NCBI GenBank assembly: GCA_963921195.1
Contig: OY992540.1
Coordinates: forward strand, 16,747,136 to 16,811,135
Source of the DNA: Pegoplata infirma
Lineage: Eukaryota > Arthropoda > Insecta > Diptera > Anthomyiidae
Length of the DNA: 64,000 nt
Direction of reading: 5' to 3'
Shown: one piece after another, positions 23,116-34,289 of the stretch
Layout of the letters: each line of letters begins with the position of its first letter
How positions within the stretch are numbered: the first letter of the stretch is position 1
Translations under genes and position numbers: made by a program
Notes under the pieces: model-generated
Database searches by the model: none
What the model saw: the letters and a program-made list of their open reading frames with translations, nothing else
Told to the model about the DNA's origin: nothing

Positions 23116-24196
23116 CACTCAAAAAAAAAGTGAACTAAAATCTGGGAAAATTAACTAAATTTTGAGAAAAAGAGGGAATGATTTGGCTCCAAAGATTTTT
23201 TTTCTTGGTTTTAGTTCATAATTTTCCCAAAAATAAGGAAAACAAAGTTATTTAATTTTAACCCAATTTTAACTAGAAAATGGGAAAAATTATACTTCAC
23301 ATTTTAGAAATAGATTGGGTCTAGACCCTGGACCCATGGGTTCGGACCCCATTTAACTCGAGACCCCGTTGGGTCATTTAAGGGTCCCCATAGATTTTGA
23401 ACCAAAATTTGTGTCCGTTTCGCTCTAACTTGCTTAGTTTTTGTGATACGGTAATAAGGGGCCTGATAGGGTCTTGAGAATCTTAAAAACCGAATAACTC
23501 AAAAACTGTTAATCGGAGGGATTTCGGGTATTTTGCGGAAGTGTTCTACGAGTCAAGAGCTACAAAAATGCCGTTGGACTTTTTCACGTGTTGGCAGTAT
23601 TTACCGAGATATGGGCATATATAAAATCTCGGGAATTTCAAATTTTAGATCCGAAATTAGGGTCTTGAGACCCCGACAGATATGCAGAGCTAGGCTATTC
23701 CATACTTTTCTTTGTAGTCTTTCTTTTGAAAATTTCATCCGTTTCGCTCTATCTCGCTTAGTTTTCGAAATATCGCCATTTTGAATTTTTAACTAAATTC
23801 TAAGAAGTTATTTACTAAATTCTCAGAAGTCATTAACTAAATTCTAAGAAGTACACTTCCTCAATTCAAAGAAGAGAAATACGATGATATTTTTTTTAGT
23901 AAATTTTAACTAAACTTGAACTAAATTGTTTTTTAAGAAATATGTCTTAAAAATAAAGATACCATTCTTAGATTTGTGGAAAATTTCTTTGGCGGTAAGA
24001 ATTTTTTTCCTAATATTTAAAAAATCCATTTAAAGAAAAATTTGAACTAATTATAAGTAAATGAACTAAAATTTTTTCCTCATAGTTAAGAAAATTTATC
24101 ATTTTTAAGTTAAATTTAACTAAATTTTAGGAAAATTCATGATAAATTTTCAAAGACATTTTTTCCTTAAATTTAGTTATGTCTTTTTTTTCAGTG
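23116..24196. mobile_element. TA-flanked 1.08-kb element, right copy of an inverted pair
   Basis: It begins CACTCAAAAAAAAAGTG and ends TTTTTTTTCAGTG, with TA on both sides (23,114-23,115 and 24,197-24,198). It is the near-exact reverse complement of 21,830-22,911 over its whole length. The frame at 23,533-23,784 is arm sequence. Confidence 0.8.
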
Positions 24197-24431
24197 TATT
24201 AACGTACGTCCTCACAAAATTTTAGCCCAATTCAATCAAAACCAACAAAGTTATTTACAAATTCAAAATTTTACTCTTTACTGTTTTTTGCTTCTCCTGT
24301 AAAATTAATAAAATGTTAGATAGGGCCTTTTGCATTTTAGGTGACGATATACTGATCCGAAACAGCCCGTAAAGCGGTCTAGCTCTTTTGTTTGGGTCTA
24401 AGAATCTATTAAAGATTAATCTTCTGTATAT

Positions 24432-27400
24432 GGGGCATTCCATGTCAAATCGGACACTTTGAAATTTTTTTTTTTAGATTTTCCCAATTTGTTTTTTTTT
24501 AGTACCCTTCGAAAACTCCTTCGCGGTAAATTTTCAGATTTTTTTGATGAACCGTTCAAAAGATATCGAATTTTTAAAAATTGGTAGTTAGTTCCTTTAC
24601 TCAAACTTCTTTTACTTCATAACTTCTTCAATAATGGTCCAAATTTCAAATTTTTTTTTTCTTCAAAATTTTTGTTTTTTACGTACTTTTTAAAAAAAAA
24701 TCCCAAAAAATTCTTAAAAGCGCCCTAGTATGCGATTTTTAAGTTTTAAAATTTAAATCTCATTTTTGAAAATGTTTGTGCTCTTCGATTTTTTTTTAAT
24801 TTTTTGTGTAAAACTTCTATTGATTCTACAAATTTTTTGCCCAGGAGGATCGTGGGATAACAATTATTACTATTTTTTAAAATTTTTTTTTTGTAATTTT
24901 CCAATCTTAAAATCATTTCTACTGCTCCAATGCACTATAGGGAATTTTTTGGTATTTTCTGGCAAAAACCCTAAAAGCTGGGATATTGACTCGAAATTTG
25001 GCAAGTTTATTTGGTGGTATGTTTTAAAGCTCTGCAAGAAAAATTGGCATGATCGGATCTGATAATTCGCGATTTTAATGCAATTTTGTAATAAAATTTT
25101 GTCAATTTTTTTTATATCCACGCCCACAAAAGGGGGCGGACAAAAAAAATTTTTGCTGGTCCCTTCGGTCCAATTGCAGGACTTTAAACTTCTTGTGGCG
25201 TAAATTTGGTTAATTTTTAAGTAAATGTACCAAAAAAAAATTGTAAAAGATGGGTTTTGCATAAGTATGCTAAGTTCTTTAAGGGGGGCCTTTTTTACAT
25301 TTTCCAATTTTGCCCATTTACGAACTTGATTAGTACAAGACCATAAGACATATTCGTGCCAAACATCAGGTGGCTAGCTCTTTTGGTTTGGGCAGCATCG
25401 TAAATTCCCCAGACTATTAGACGGTCGGACGGACATCCCTAAATATATTTTGCCCATGGAGCCGCATGGCTTAGCGGATGAATACATCATACTCGGAAAG
25501 AGTTTCTTAATACCTCAAAGAGATATGGGAGTATGCAAATATAAGCAAAAAAAGTAGCAGTCCAAAAATATTTTTGGTTAAAAAATGATAAAAAATAATT
25601 AAATAGAAAAATTAAAAAAATATATAAATCTGCATTTTAAATCTGTACTTTGTATAAAATATATTTGTTTGCTCTATTGCTAATTGAAATTCATTTTAAT
25701 AGATTTTAATACAGGATTTTAAGTACGTTGCTGTTGTAATAAGTTTTGTTCCCCAAAATGTTACAAAAAAAAAAATAAAAAATTAAATTTTGTTTTTGAC
25801 GCTTCCATACTAGCGGTAAAAGAGCTTGGTGAACAAAAATATGTGTGCTAGCCTACTTTTATATAGTATACTTTATAATGGCATCAGAAAAAAATTATTT
25901 TGAACACATCAAAAATGGACTTTTGGCCAACAATTCATTATATAAACCCTCTAGTGCAATGGTGCGTTATAGAGGGTTCCTTTATAAGACCGACCCCCAT
26001 TAATTTTTACGTCTTAACATTTCTTTGGAACAAACTAATACCTTATCTACAATTTCTAAGGGGGCTCCCACACAAAACGACATTTTTTAAAATTTGCTCC
26101 AACCGCTCTAACTGCCCTAATAGTGCCCTTAGAGCAACAAAATGTATGACCAACCCACAATATTTTTTTAGTCCAAACATTTTTCTAAACACACCTACCC
26201 TCTATCTCTAATTGTTAAGGCGATCCCCATACAATTTTTTTATTTTTTGTAAATTTGTTTTATTTAATCAGCTTCTATTGGTCCAATGGTGCGTCCGAGA
26301 GGGGTCATTAGTGAGACCGATCCCCATTTATTTTTACCCTACAACATTTTTTCAAAACATGCCTACGCCCTATCTCCACTCCCTAAGTAAATAGGCTCCC
26401 ATGCAAAATTAAATTTTTATAAAATTTGCTCCAACTGTTATTTGTATGGGAGCCTACACTAAGAAAATTTTGTCATTAACTGTTTGTAGGTTATTTTAAA
26501 AAGTAATCAGTAAAGTTATTTTAAAAGAAAAATCATTTATTTTATTATGGACTTCTTATTTTCTACTGTTTCTGTAGTTTAAAAAAAATAATTTACTGTA
26601 TTAAAAACGAATTTTCTGTTACATTTAATTGCGGCAGTAAAAAATTTCTTCTATAGTTTTACTGTTTTTCAATACAAAATAACTGAATATTCACTAGTTT
26701 TTTAATGTTTTAGTCATTAAATTAACATTTAAAATTGACTGTATTGTGTTTTTATTTTAAAAGAAAAAACACTGGAATGGTTTTTAAATAAAAGTTCATT
26801 TGTTTTAAGTGAATATTCACTGGAATTTACCTACATAATTTTTTGAGTGTACTTAGGGAGTGGAGATAGGGCGTAGGTATATTTAAAAAAAAATTTTGTA
26901 GGGTAAAAATAAATGGGGGTCGGTCTCACTAATGACCCCCCTCGGACACACCATTGGACCGGTAGAAGCTGTTTAAATAAAACAAATTTACAAAAAATAA
27001 AAAAAAATTGTATGGGGACCGTCTTAACAGTTAAAGATAGAAGGTAAGTGTGTTCAGAGAAAATGTTTAGACTAAAAAAATATTGTGGGTCGGTCATACA
27101 TTTTGTTGCTCTGAGGGCACTATTAGGGCAGTTAGAGCGGTTGGAACAAATTTTAAAAAATGTCGTTTTGTGTGGGTGCTCCCTTAGAAATTGGAGGTAG
27201 GGTATTAGTTTGTTCCAAAGAAATGTTGAGACAAAAAAATTATTGGGGGTCGGTCTTATAAAGGACCCCTCTATGACGCACCATTCGAGCAGTGGAAATG
27301 ATTTTAAGATTGAAAAATTACAATAAGATTATAGTAGTAATCGTTCTCCCACGATCCTCCTGAGCAAAAAATTTGTAGAATCGATAGAAGTTTTACACAC

Positions 27401-27775
27401 AAAAATTTCAAAAAAATCGAAGAGTACAAACATTTTCAAAAATGAGATTTAAATTTTAAAACTTAAAAATTGCATACTAGAGCGCTTTTAAGAATTTTTT
27501 TGGGATTTTTTTTTAAAAAAGTACGTAAAAAACAAAAATTAAAAAAAAAAAAAAATTGAAATTTGGACGATTATTGAAGAAGTTATGAGTAAAAGTAGTT
27601 TGAGTAAAGGAACAAACTACCAATTTTTTAAAATTCGATATCTTTTGAACGGGTCATCAAAAAAATCTGAAAATTTACCACGAAGGAGTTTTCGAAGGGT
27701 ACTAAAAACTGTAAACAAATTGGGAAAATCTAAAAAAAAAAATTTCAAAGTGTCCGATTTGACATGGAATGCCCC
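24432..27775. mobile_element. Second GGGGCATTCC foldback element, 3.3 kb
   Basis: GGGGCATTCCATGTCAAATC at 24,432 pairs with its inverse at 27,756-27,775. Arms of about 450 bp (24,432-24,890 and 27,330-27,775) match closely. A second inner arm pair follows: 25,930-26,450 and 26,855-27,300, sharing AATGGTGCGT and GACCGACCCCCA words. 25,095-25,445 holds a (GTCY)n-type fragment in inverse orientation. The right side runs into a mini-me-like terminus (27,776-27,860). The small frames here are all repeat-derived. Confidence 0.75.
26457..26849. mobile_element. TA-flanked MITE at the foldback centre
   Basis: A 393-bp stretch with ends CACTAAGAAAATTTTG and AATTTTTTGAGTG, TA at 26,455-26,456 and 26,850-26,851. 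It occupies the loop of the larger palindrome. Non-coding. Confidence 0.7.
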
Positions 27776-27860
27776 ATATATACTTTATGGGGTCCTAGAC
27801 CAATATTTCGAGGTGTTACAAACTTATATATACCCTCTATCACTAGAGTGGAGGGTATAA

Positions 27861-28300
27861 CAATAGAACGAATTGTGATCACATCTCGAATTATGGCTTA
27901 AAAGTTGCGTAATTTCGAGTCAAATTTGTATAGTTTTTTTTTTTAAATCGAAGGTTTCGGACCTTTTCAAAAAGTCGATTTTAATTTTTAAAGGATAAAA
28001 AATAAGTAGTAACTATCATTCGAAAACTTTTTTTAAAACTAAATTTTAATACCAACAAAATGTTGTCCAACTTTTTTTAAGATATCGATATTTTTTACGA
28101 GTAAAATTAATTGAAAATTTCAATTTCTTAATTTTTTTGAAAAAATCTCCATTTTGAAAAATTGACGACTCAATCCCAACTTTGAATAAAGGAATTAACT
28201 TGGTGTGCAAGTGCATTTAATACGTACTTCAACATATCCAAAAATCGAAGGTAGTCGGGTCCGTGAGCGATTTGACATTGAATGCCAAATCGAAAATAAT
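27861..28300. repeat. Fragment of a GGGGCATTCC-type arm
   Basis: GAATTGTGATCACATCT, TTATGGCTTAAAAGTTGCGT and GACTTTTTCAAAAAGTCGAT-like phrases follow the right arm at 18,480-18,600, ending in a decayed GACATTGAATGCCAAATCG. It is a truncated third copy of the 12,748-18,919 arm. Confidence 0.65.
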
Positions 28301-30210
28301 TTCAAGGCCTAAGCAAATACTTAACAAAAAATGCCACTCGATAGTATGTCGTAGATGGTGCGTTACAAACGTAATGAGAAATTGAGTATGCCACCAAAAA
28401 TGTCAAATATCTGTTACTTTCAGAAATTATAACCTTCACTCACCCTAAATGTATCCTATTCAAAATTGCCTCCTTGTGGAGTTGTGGAGTTTTTAAACCA
28501 CCATAATTAAGTGTCACCCATCTAACTAATACTTGTTCTAACACTTAATACATATTTATTTAAAATACTCATACCTGTAAATATTTAGTAGTATGATCGT
28601 TTATTTTAAATATACATAGTATAAAATATCAAAGTTTTGAAAATCGCTTATCGCTTTTAATTTATAAGTCATTATATCAATCGGTATTAAAGCTATCAAA
28701 TAAATCAATTATAGTTAAGTGTGTCACTGATTACTGGCAATAAATACATACAAGAATTGTTTTGAATTCTATTTTGGGAATCATTGTGGTAGTAGTGATA
28801 TCCCGCTGTTTAAACTTATGACATGACATATATTTTGAATTGTATCTCGTGTATACTGACGTGTTTTATGGTTAAGTTGTAGACACTGGCGTCTAATTTT
28901 CGTCGTGGTCTTTTTTTTTTTTTTTAATACTCTTTAAGTATTTATAATATGGAGTAGTGTAGTAGTTTGACACATTGAGAATTTGTAGTTTAAGTCAATT
29001 TTGACATCTTAATTTGTGATCTGATATTATATTTGATAATTTTTGGGGGCTACTACAAATTGGTCAAGTATTTTGAAAGTTTATTTTGATAACATATTTT
29101 TTTTTTAAACATTTTTAGCTGAAGTGACTCATTAGTGTACTCTCAATCACTGTATGTGAGTTATCTTTGGATCAGAATTAATTTAGAATTGATGGAATGA
29201 TAATGAAGGGAGAGAATAAGATTATGAAGTATGGTGGAATTTCGGAAAATCGCTAAATTGACCACACTGTTATGAATGGGTTAGCTGAATTTTTATGATT
29301 CATTATTTTTCGAACTCTAACTTCTCATGAGCAAACATATTCTAAAATTTGTTAAATTATCCGTTATCATATATAGTTGTAATAAATCCAATCCAGCGGC
29401 ACCTATCAAGTCCATTCGTATTTTCGAGAAGAGCTCGATCCAAACCAATGGTATAAATCCCTGCTCTATAGTTCCTATTGTCTCGGAGATCAACGAATGT
29501 GTAACAAATTCCAAAAAAAAAAACAGGTGTCATAACAGCTTTTTTTCGAAATGCACTAAAATGCATTCAATTACATGAGTATTCCATGGCGCCATGATGA
29601 GATTTTCTTGTTCTTTAGTTAAACGTATTACAATAATCCGTATACGATGTGGATTAACTTTTCAACGTCATTCCGTCTTATATTACTGTTTGCAATTGAT
29701 TAATGTATTAACGATATGTTATCAGCTGAATAATCAATCGATTTTCTTTATCGAAAGTGAAACTTACTGATTAAAAAGACATAAATCAGTAACAAAAAAT
29801 TATTTTGGTTTTTCCAAAGTGTTTTTGTGCTGTTAGCACTTTGACGAAGTTCCGTTTTTTATTAGACAGTGAGTCTGAGTAGTTTTGTTATTTTTTTTAT
29901 ATTTATTTCATAAGAAACATTTGGGACTACGTAAGCCAATAGTAAATCCAGCTGAATGCGGTTTATACATCCAAGATATTCGATTGTTTTGGCAAATTGT
30001 AGTGAAAACTTTATCCGAAGAGAAATTTTATTTTCAAACAAGTGGTGTAGTAAGAAGCTGTGCCAACGGGTCTTACTGATTTTTTGTTTCCTTAATAAAT
30101 TGTTTTTAGTAATCGAAACTATTGTTCGATTTGTTCCCTGATTCTATCAACAAGAAATTCTAAGTTCTGAGTTTCGTTTGAGAGACATCAAAAACTTTTA
30201 CAGACCCAAT
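28301..30210. other. No gene recognised; comparatively non-repetitive
   Basis: This is the least repeat-like stretch of the left half. Open frames on both strands at 29,317-29,578 (62-83 codons) overlap one another and resemble nothing I know. If mab-21 continues to the left of this window, the stretch is intronic and could hold regulatory DNA. Confidence 0.4.
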
Positions 30211-30231
30211 TAAAAAAAATCTGTTTCCAGT

Positions 30232-30480
30232 TTGCATCTAGAGAGCACACATAAACTCAGTGGTTTGTTGAGACATAACAAGGTGGTCGCCCTACTAGTC
30301 CCTACGTTTAACCAATTTGCGATTCTTATGAAACTGAAAATAAATTGTATTTCGACATGCGAAAAATCAGATAGATCATGCAATTGCATAAAGATTAAAA
30401 TGAAATATGCATTTGACCAGAAAGCCCCGGGCAGTGACATAACCGCTATAAAGGGCTTAAGCTTGGAATTGGTAAACCAA
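30232..30480 (-). pseudogene. Non-LTR retrotransposon ORF2 C-terminal scrap
   Basis: The minus-strand translation contains LPGAFWSN and LHDLSDFSHVEIQF, then SFIRIANWLN. These align with CPALSGQRLASLG, LYDLSDLSDVKIQH and SFIRSSNWFN from the better copies at 38,183-38,365 and 51,839-52,051. It is the extreme C-terminus of ORF2, badly decayed and without its zinc-knuckle part. Confidence 0.6.
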
Positions 30481-31742
30481 CAATTCCGTCGGTTCGACAC
30501 CTTCTTCAAGCGGATTGGGAAAGGAAATGCTACATTAAAGGTTGTATCTTATTCCAGTACCTGATAGCATAGAGTCGGTTGAAGTGGAATCTAAGAAATT
30601 AGGTTAAACTCTTACTGGCTGCTATGATACTGTACGTCTGTTAAGGAAGAGCAGTGTCTTAGTGGAATGGAAAATTTGGAGAGTTTGGAAAAAGTTCTAG
30701 AAAGCTACTTAATAGAAAAACAAATTTTTTAGAAAGATAAGCTTTACTGACAACCAACAGCAACTCAATGATATTCAGTTGTTAACTCACTCTCCAGGGC
30801 GTAAAGTGACAATGAGTAAAACGTAAATTTTAGTCAAACAATTTTTTAGTTGCAGTTACCACGGATCTGACCTGGTATATATCATCAAGGGTAGTTTCTG
30901 AATATTTGATTAGGTAAACCTTTTCGTTCTTTGATAACCACAAATCCCCTAGTCCCGATGATATATTTCCCATTATGCCAAAGAGTGGTGGTTATATCCT
31001 TGTGTGACAATCTTGAAAGAATCTTCTTGGCCAGTCTGACCCATGGCAATGTTCCATCCTCCTGGTGTTATGTCAAAGTTGTGCTTATTAACAAACCGGG
31101 GAAGGAGGACTGTATTTTGCCGAAAAGTTTTAGACTAATCAGTTAGTCTTCTTTCCTACTGAAAAGTCTGGAACGAATTCTTGAAAAATTCATTAGGTTG
31201 GTATCAAAATAAACACGTGTACCAACGTGGTAGATCTTGTGAGTGCACTTTATGATCTTGTTTTCATGTTTGAGAAGGCCCTTGATAAACAAAATACACT
31301 TTGGGCGTATTTGTTGTAGATTTTGTGAGTAGGTACTTTATGACCTTGTTTTCAAGATTTAGAAGGGCCTTGATAAACAAAAATACATTTTGGGCGTATT
31401 TGGGAATATTGAGGAAGCTCTGATAATACTTCATTTGACTCTATGAAGGTTTCGACTGAAGAGCAAAGGTATGATCCCAGTTCTTGACAAATATCCAATA
31501 TAATGCTCTCTAAGAGATTTTTGACCACTGAAAGTCAGTGGAGCCTAAAAGTCTCAGTTGAGGTTAACAGAGGCTGCCCCGAGAGGGAGTCCATTCTCTT
31601 CTACTGTGGTGTTTTGTGGTCGACTCACTTTTTGTGAAAATACAGTGGTGTTCACGTACAGACTAAGTTTAAGACATTTGAGCATTACTTTCTGGAAAGT
31701 CTCTTGAAATGGTCTGCAATAAAATACAGACTGTTATAGACT

Positions 31743-32221
31743 CACTCTAAAAAACGCATGTAAACTTACTATTATAAATTGGGTAAATTTTTGTTGAATA
31801 GCACGCATTATGTGTTAATATAAACACTAAATGCGTATAATAAATTCAAACCAATTAAACACAGCAAATTAAAAATATTATCCGTTAATTCAAATATTTT
31901 ACACACAAATGCGTAAATAAAATTGTCGAACAACATACATACACACATGTTAAATAACTAAAACGCCAGATAAAAGTATAAGCTTCCGTAGCGTAGTGGC
32001 TAAGAAGTGTGCTTTCAAATCGGAAGGTGTCGAGTTCGATGCTGGCTAGCGCCGAATGTTTTTTTTTTTTTTGTTTTTTTGTTATATTTATTCACCACTT
32101 TTTTATTTAAATTGACCACATGTGTCAATTTACACATTCAGAGTAAAATTACCCAATTTATAGTAGGAGTCCAGTTTCCTACTATAAATTGGGTAAATTT
32201 CAACAAATTTTGATTAGAGTG
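31743..32221. mobile_element. MITE carrying a tRNA-like module
   Basis: The ends are CACTCTAAAA and TGATTAGAGTG. A subterminal TATAAATTGGGTAAATTT recurs in the same direction at both sides. It is flanked by CT (31,741-31,742 and 32,222-32,223), and the retrotransposon frame resumes directly after it, which marks it as an insertion. Confidence 0.65.
31981..32056 (+). repeat. tRNA-like module inside a MITE
   Basis: An exact A-box match TAGCGTAGTGG (31,989-31,999) and a near B box GAGTTCGATGC (32,032-32,042) lie at tRNA-like spacing, followed by a T-run at 32,058 that could end polymerase III transcription. The arms pair poorly, so it is not a working tRNA. Confidence 0.45.
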
Positions 32222-32675
32222 CTTGATAAACAACTGGTGCAACATCCATGAGTTGTCCGTGCATGCAGCTATTTCAACACTCGTGTTGTTTTTACGAAGA
32301 ACTGAGCTTCATACGTATTAAGCTTTCTACGCTGAAGGGCATTACTCTTCAACTGTCCACGGATGAAAAGTATATACATGGGTCACTCTGGATAGCAAAC
32401 TAATATAAACCAACCATGTTGCAAGATATACCGGGCGCACCATATTTTCTGGCAGTCCAAGAACTGTGGGAGTGCACTGGATGTACCTAGCAGTCATTAG
32501 ACCTTTTGTGACGTACGCGGATGTGATCTGGTGGCCTAGAACGGTGGTGAAATCTACCCGTGGTCTGTTGGACGGACTACAAAGATCGGCTTGCTTGGGG
32601 ATTACGGGTGCTATGATCACTAAACCTGGGCTGAACTCTTATTGCTTTATTGGACATGCTTCCCTTGGATCCACA

Positions 32676-33065
32676 CAAGGTAGATTTATAAAGGTAATAT
32701 TTTTGTGACGTAAATGAAAACAATTTTCTTTCAAAATCATTTTAGTCGGCAAAAACGACTCAAATGTTTAGTGCACACATTAACCAATTTTAACGCTTTT
32801 TAAGCCTTTAAAATTTTAGAAAACAACTAAATTATAAAAATATATTGAAACTCAAACAAAATCCTTTTATTTTCGAAGACACAATTTAAAAAAAAATCAA
32901 ATGTTTTTAAGCATAAATAGTGTAGTATGAACTCGAGTCATTTATGCCGAAAAAAATATTTTTATTTCGTTTTGAAAATTCGTAAATATTATTGTTTTTA
33001 AATTTGTCAAAAAAATTACTATGGAGGAAAAGTTTGGTTATTGGATAATACCTTTTATAAATTTG
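32676..33065. mobile_element. Small inverted-end element inserted in the retrotransposon
   Basis: AGATTTATAAAGGTAAT at the left faces ATACCTTTTATAAATTT at the right. The retrotransposon sequence CCTTGGATCCACA is present on both sides (32,663-32,675 and 33,066-33,078). Exact tips are uncertain because the host sequence is itself palindromic there. Confidence 0.55.
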
Positions 33066-33429
33066 CCTTGGATCCACATATCCAAGGGATAGACATGATA
33101 ACTCTGTGCAGACTCCATAAAAATGGATCATGTCATGGAGACTACATGCTCAACTATTTAATGGGTTGTCGGAACTTTTTCCGATGTTTGACATGCCCTT
33201 AGAGGGTACTATGCCTTGCATAGAGTAGGGTAGGAAGTTCAGTGTAATCTATATTCGGATGGTTTTAGATATTCGGATGGTTTTAGATAACGAAACCAAA
33301 TACTTTCGTGCTATGGGACGTTCCGACTTAGATAATTAAAAATAGATGGAGGGATATGAGATTCAGTATCTATCAAGCTGCGCTCAAGTGCAACCTTGAG
33401 CTGCGCTCAAGGGTGCACCAAAAAAACAA

Positions 33430-33720
33430 AGTTGTTAGATATTGACCGCACCCCCCTCCCGTAGCATTGTGCATTTGGGTGTTAAAACATGTCTCAAACA
33501 AAAAATCGGATATGGGTAAGACCTGCCGCATCGGCCCTGAAGTTTGAAAATCGAGTTACAAAGAAAAAATATGACTTTTTATTCATTTTCTCAATTTTTC
33601 GATTTTTTAAGTTGAGTTTAAATACAAACGGTTACAGAATTGTAATTTGGAGTAAAATGTCTCTCCAATAAGGTAATAAAAACTAAAATCGGTTAAAAAT
33701 CAGCCAAGTTATTACAACTT
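33430..33720 (+). repeat. Fragment of the composite foldback interior
   Basis: ACATGTCTCAAACAAAAAAT, GGATATGGGTAAGAC, then ATAAGGTAATAAAAACTAAA and AGCCAAGTTATTACAA match 13,210-13,260 and the inverse of 17,370-17,430 plus 18,240-18,330. This copy lacks the 8-bp-TSD element found at 17,465-18,228, so it represents an uninterrupted version of that junction. Confidence 0.5.
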
Positions 33721-34289
33721 CCCCAGACAACTAACGTGTGACAAACCACTTAATCAAGGAATTCGAGCCCCATTTTTCAAATTTATTGAAATTATCTATG
33801 GAAAAATCATTTTTTTTATTCTTCAAGTCCCAATATACTAAGATGATAAGTATTTTGCATATTGCGTTTTGCTAAATGTTGAATGAACTAAAGGGCAGTT
33901 TACACGTTAACTACCCTTTACCACCCTTATCTCCTACTTCCCAGTATTAGTGATACGATTTGCCGGGTTTAAATACTTTTGAATACATTTTTTTTTTGAA
34001 TTTGACACTTGTTATCCCCCAATACTGGGAAATAGTATATAATCTCGAATGCATTTATCATTTTATTCGGCTTCTTAAAATCAAATGCACTTTATTTGAT
34101 TTTTTACAGTCGAATAAATAAAAAATCAAATCCATTCAAAACTAAAAAAGCGAATTCATATTCACTCGATGCACGAAAATGATATTAGGGATTGAAATCA
34201 TTTAAGTTTCACTTAGAACGCCAAGTAACATTGATCTATGAATTCTTTTAAAGTTCTGTATATTGTTTGACTGACTATAAAACAGCCTC
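33721..34289. other. AT-rich, nothing recognised
   Basis: No coding content and no clear element ends. Confidence 0.4.

Larger units (their letters stand above)
30600..33330 (+). pseudogene. Decayed non-LTR reverse transcriptase, plus strand
   Basis: Order along the plus strand across several frames: a weak SPDDIF segment at 30,950; WCYVKVVLINKPGKED and PKSFRLIS (about 31,060-31,145), the reverse transcriptase IPKPGK...FRPIS region; SFLLKSLERILEKFIR; a decayed GCPERESILFYCGVLW (the usual GxPQGGVLSPLLWN); then VHWMYLAVIRPFVTYADVIWWP and LQRSACLGITGA (32,470-32,640), the thumb/connection region. A final decayed piece extends to about 33,330. Frameshifts and stops are frequent, and the YADD motif was not found. 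Two miniature elements interrupt it (31,743-32,221 and 32,676-33,065). It belongs to the RNase H-bearing lineage also seen at 37,985-42,806. Confidence 0.75.

Noticed and set aside
24870..25307. 145-codon minus-strand open frame
   Set aside because: It runs through foldback arm and (GTCY)n sequence; its words recur as non-coding repeats at 19,180-19,260 and 27,330-27,400.
25467..25477. Perfect A-box word TGGCTTAGCGG
   Set aside because: No B box or pairing arms follow within tRNA distance, so a tRNA-like call is not supported.
29317..29578. Overlapping open frames of 65-83 codons on both strands
   Set aside because: No recognisable motif, and both strands are open by chance; no splice or promoter evidence.
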